Assembly (NCBI GenBank): GCA_017303735.1
Contig: JAFLCF010000051.1
Location: 1-23,291 of the forward strand
From: Anaerolineae bacterium
GTDB lineage: Bacteria; Chloroflexota; Anaerolineae; Anaerolineales; Villigracilaceae
DNA: 23,291 bases
Direction of reading: 5' to 3'
Shown here: piece by piece, positions 22,229 to 23,291 of the stretch
Layout of the letters: the number at the start of each line of letters is the position of its first letter
Position numbering within the stretch: position 1 is the first letter of the stretch
The notes under the pieces: generated by a model
What the model was told of the DNA's origin: nothing
The model's input: the letters and a program-made list of their open reading frames with translations, nothing else
The model's database searches: none
Position numbers and translations under genes: made by a program

Positions 22229-23155
22229 ATGCTCAATTATCTGCTACGAAGAATCTTAACCTCCATACTTGTGCTGTTCGGTATTTCTGTGCTGGTCTTT
22301 TCTGTCATTCATCTTGTGCCGGGGGATGTGACCATGGCGATTCTCGGTCGCCAAAAAGTTACCGAAGAAAAAGTGGCAGCCCTGCGCGAACAACTTGGTT
22401 TGAATGATCCGCTCTATGTGCAATATGGGCGTTATCTTTCCAATGCGTTGCGTGGCGATCTGGGCACATCTATTCGCACCAATCAATCTGTCTCCGAAGC
22501 CATTGCCGAACAACTCCCCAGCACGGTTGTCCTTGCCATCTCTGCATTGACCGTTGCGATCATCATTGGCAGCATCTTTGGTTTGTTGGCGGCATTACGC
22601 CATGGCACCTGGGTTGATACACTCGTAATGGGCATGTCGGTCAGTGGGCTTTCAATACCAACCTTTTGGATGGGTTTGCTCCTTATCCTTTTCTTCTCTG
22701 TCAGGTTGAAACTCTTCCCAAGCATTTCCAACGGCTCTTCCTTCGCCGATCTCTTTCTCCCCGCCCTAACTTTAGGACTCCCCGAAGCCGCTGTCGTTGC
22801 CCGCATGGTGCGCGCCAGCATGCTCGATGTACTCAACAAGGAATACATTACCACAGCTCGCGCAAAGGGTCTGCCCGAACGTTGGGTGATTCTCAAACAT
22901 GCTGTCCGCAATGCGTTGATTCCCGTTATTACTTTTCTTGGTTTACAAATGGCATATCTACTCGGTGGCGCCACCATCGTCGAAACCATGTTCGCCCGCC
23001 AGGGCATTGGGCGGCTGGCTGTGCAATCCATTTTTAATCGCGACTATCCCATGGTGCAGGGCGTTGTCCTCGTCACTGCCGCCATTTATGTGTTGATCAA
23101 CACCCTGACCGATATCACCTACGGCTTTCTCAACCCGAAGATCCGCCTCAAATAA
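22229..23155 (+). CDS. ABC transporter permease, DppB/OppB type
   Basis: 308 residues with about six transmembrane helices: the first at 9-29, the rest between 97 and 302. The N-terminus MLNYLLRRILTSILVLFGIS and the loop VPGDVTMAILG are typical for the first permease of peptide importers. The EAA-type loop, which contacts the ATPase, is present as ASMLDVLNKEYITTARAKGL followed by LKHAVRNALIPVIT. It should form the membrane channel with the second permease encoded downstream. There is no Shine-Dalgarno sequence; a perfect TATAAT lies 8 bases upstream. Its stop codon overlaps the next start (TAATG). Confidence 0.93.
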   Translation: MLNYLLRRILTSILVLFGISVLVFSVIHLVPGDVTMAILGRQKVTEEKVAALREQLGLNDPLYVQYGRYLSNALRGDLGTSIRTNQSVSEAIAEQLPSTVVLAISALTVAIIIGSIFGLLAALRHGTWVDTLVMGMSVSGLSIPTFWMGLLLILFFSVRLKLFPSISNGSSFADLFLPALTLGLPEAAVVARMVRASMLDVLNKEYITTARAKGLPERWVILKHAVRNALIPVITFLGLQMAYLLGGATIVETMFARQGIGRLAVQSIFNRDYPMVQGVVLVTAAIYVLINTLTDITYGFLNPKIRLK

Positions 23156-23291
23156 TGACCTCGAACCTGACTCCGTCCATTAGCCCTTCACACTCTCCAG
23201 GCGTTCGCATGCTCCGGCAGATATTGCGCAATCGCAGTGCGCAATTTGGCGGCATTTTGTTGTTGATATTGGTCTTCATGTCTTATTCTGC
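23155..23291 (+). CDS. ABC transporter permease, DppC/OppC type, N-terminal fragment (cut by window edge)
   Basis: 45 complete codons lie in the window. The ATG shares its A with the preceding TAA stop (TAATG), so translation is coupled. After a short Ser/Pro/Thr-rich cytoplasmic start, the sequence RMLRQILRNRSAQFGGILLL and on into LILVFM matches the usual R-x(2)-L-x-R-N-(R/K)-x-A-x-x-G beginning of second permeases and the start of the first transmembrane helix. Its position right after a DppB-type gene strongly supports the assignment. The rest, and presumably the ATPase genes, lie to the right. Confidence 0.8.
   Translation, partial: MTSNLTPSISPSHSPGVRMLRQILRNRSAQFGGILLLILVFMSYS

Overview
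The window reads as a chromosomal segment of a Chloroflexota bacterium, most likely class Anaerolineae. This is an inference from style: roughly 50% GC coding DNA with AT-rich gaps, and lipoproteins whose lipobox cysteine is followed by Ala/Pro/Thr/Glu-rich linkers (ATEAPAAEEPASEATEAP type). The gene mix also fits: GAF/PAS sensors, an Opp/Dpp-type ABC system and a YcaQ-like glycosylase. No rRNA, tRNA, CRISPR array or transposase was found.

Left block (1-6655, all minus strand). A GAF-GAF histidine kinase and its NarL-type response regulator overlap by ATGA and end at a good intrinsic terminator. Next come two extracytoplasmic lipoproteins. One is a YVTN beta-propeller fused to a c-type cytochrome module with two CxxCH sites. 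The other is built from seven W-x-E repeats and is predicted to be a seven-bladed propeller. A perfect 16-bp inverted repeat separates them. A response-regulator N-terminus follows 48 bp further on and runs off the left edge.

Middle block (6656-13066). A 616-bp AT-rich gap carries a promoter for a solitary D-Ala-D-Ala-ligase-like ATP-grasp enzyme, which ends at a strong terminator. A two-gene unit follows: a Vps62-like protein with a multi-helix membrane insertion, and a conserved membrane protein of unknown function. After another strong terminator come two overlapping small membrane-protein genes, a heptamer repeat tract, and a YcaQ/AlkX-type DNA glycosylase.

Right block (13067-23291). A 1707-residue diguanylate cyclase with two GAF and nine PAS domains is followed by a YczE-like membrane protein and a LysE-family exporter in a tight operon. 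An Lrp/AsnC regulator converges on the exporter gene. Divergent from the regulator, across a 199-bp gap with two operator-like palindromes, an Opp/Dpp-type ABC importer begins: binding lipoprotein, permease 1 and the start of permease 2, which the right edge cuts.

Physiologically this looks like an envelope and signalling neighbourhood: two-component and c-di-GMP signalling, surface propellers with a redox module, and amino-acid/peptide import and export probably governed by the Lrp-type regulator. No single new system is proven. The best candidates for undescribed biology are the propeller-lipoprotein pair next to regulator genes, and the Vps62-like/membrane-protein pair.
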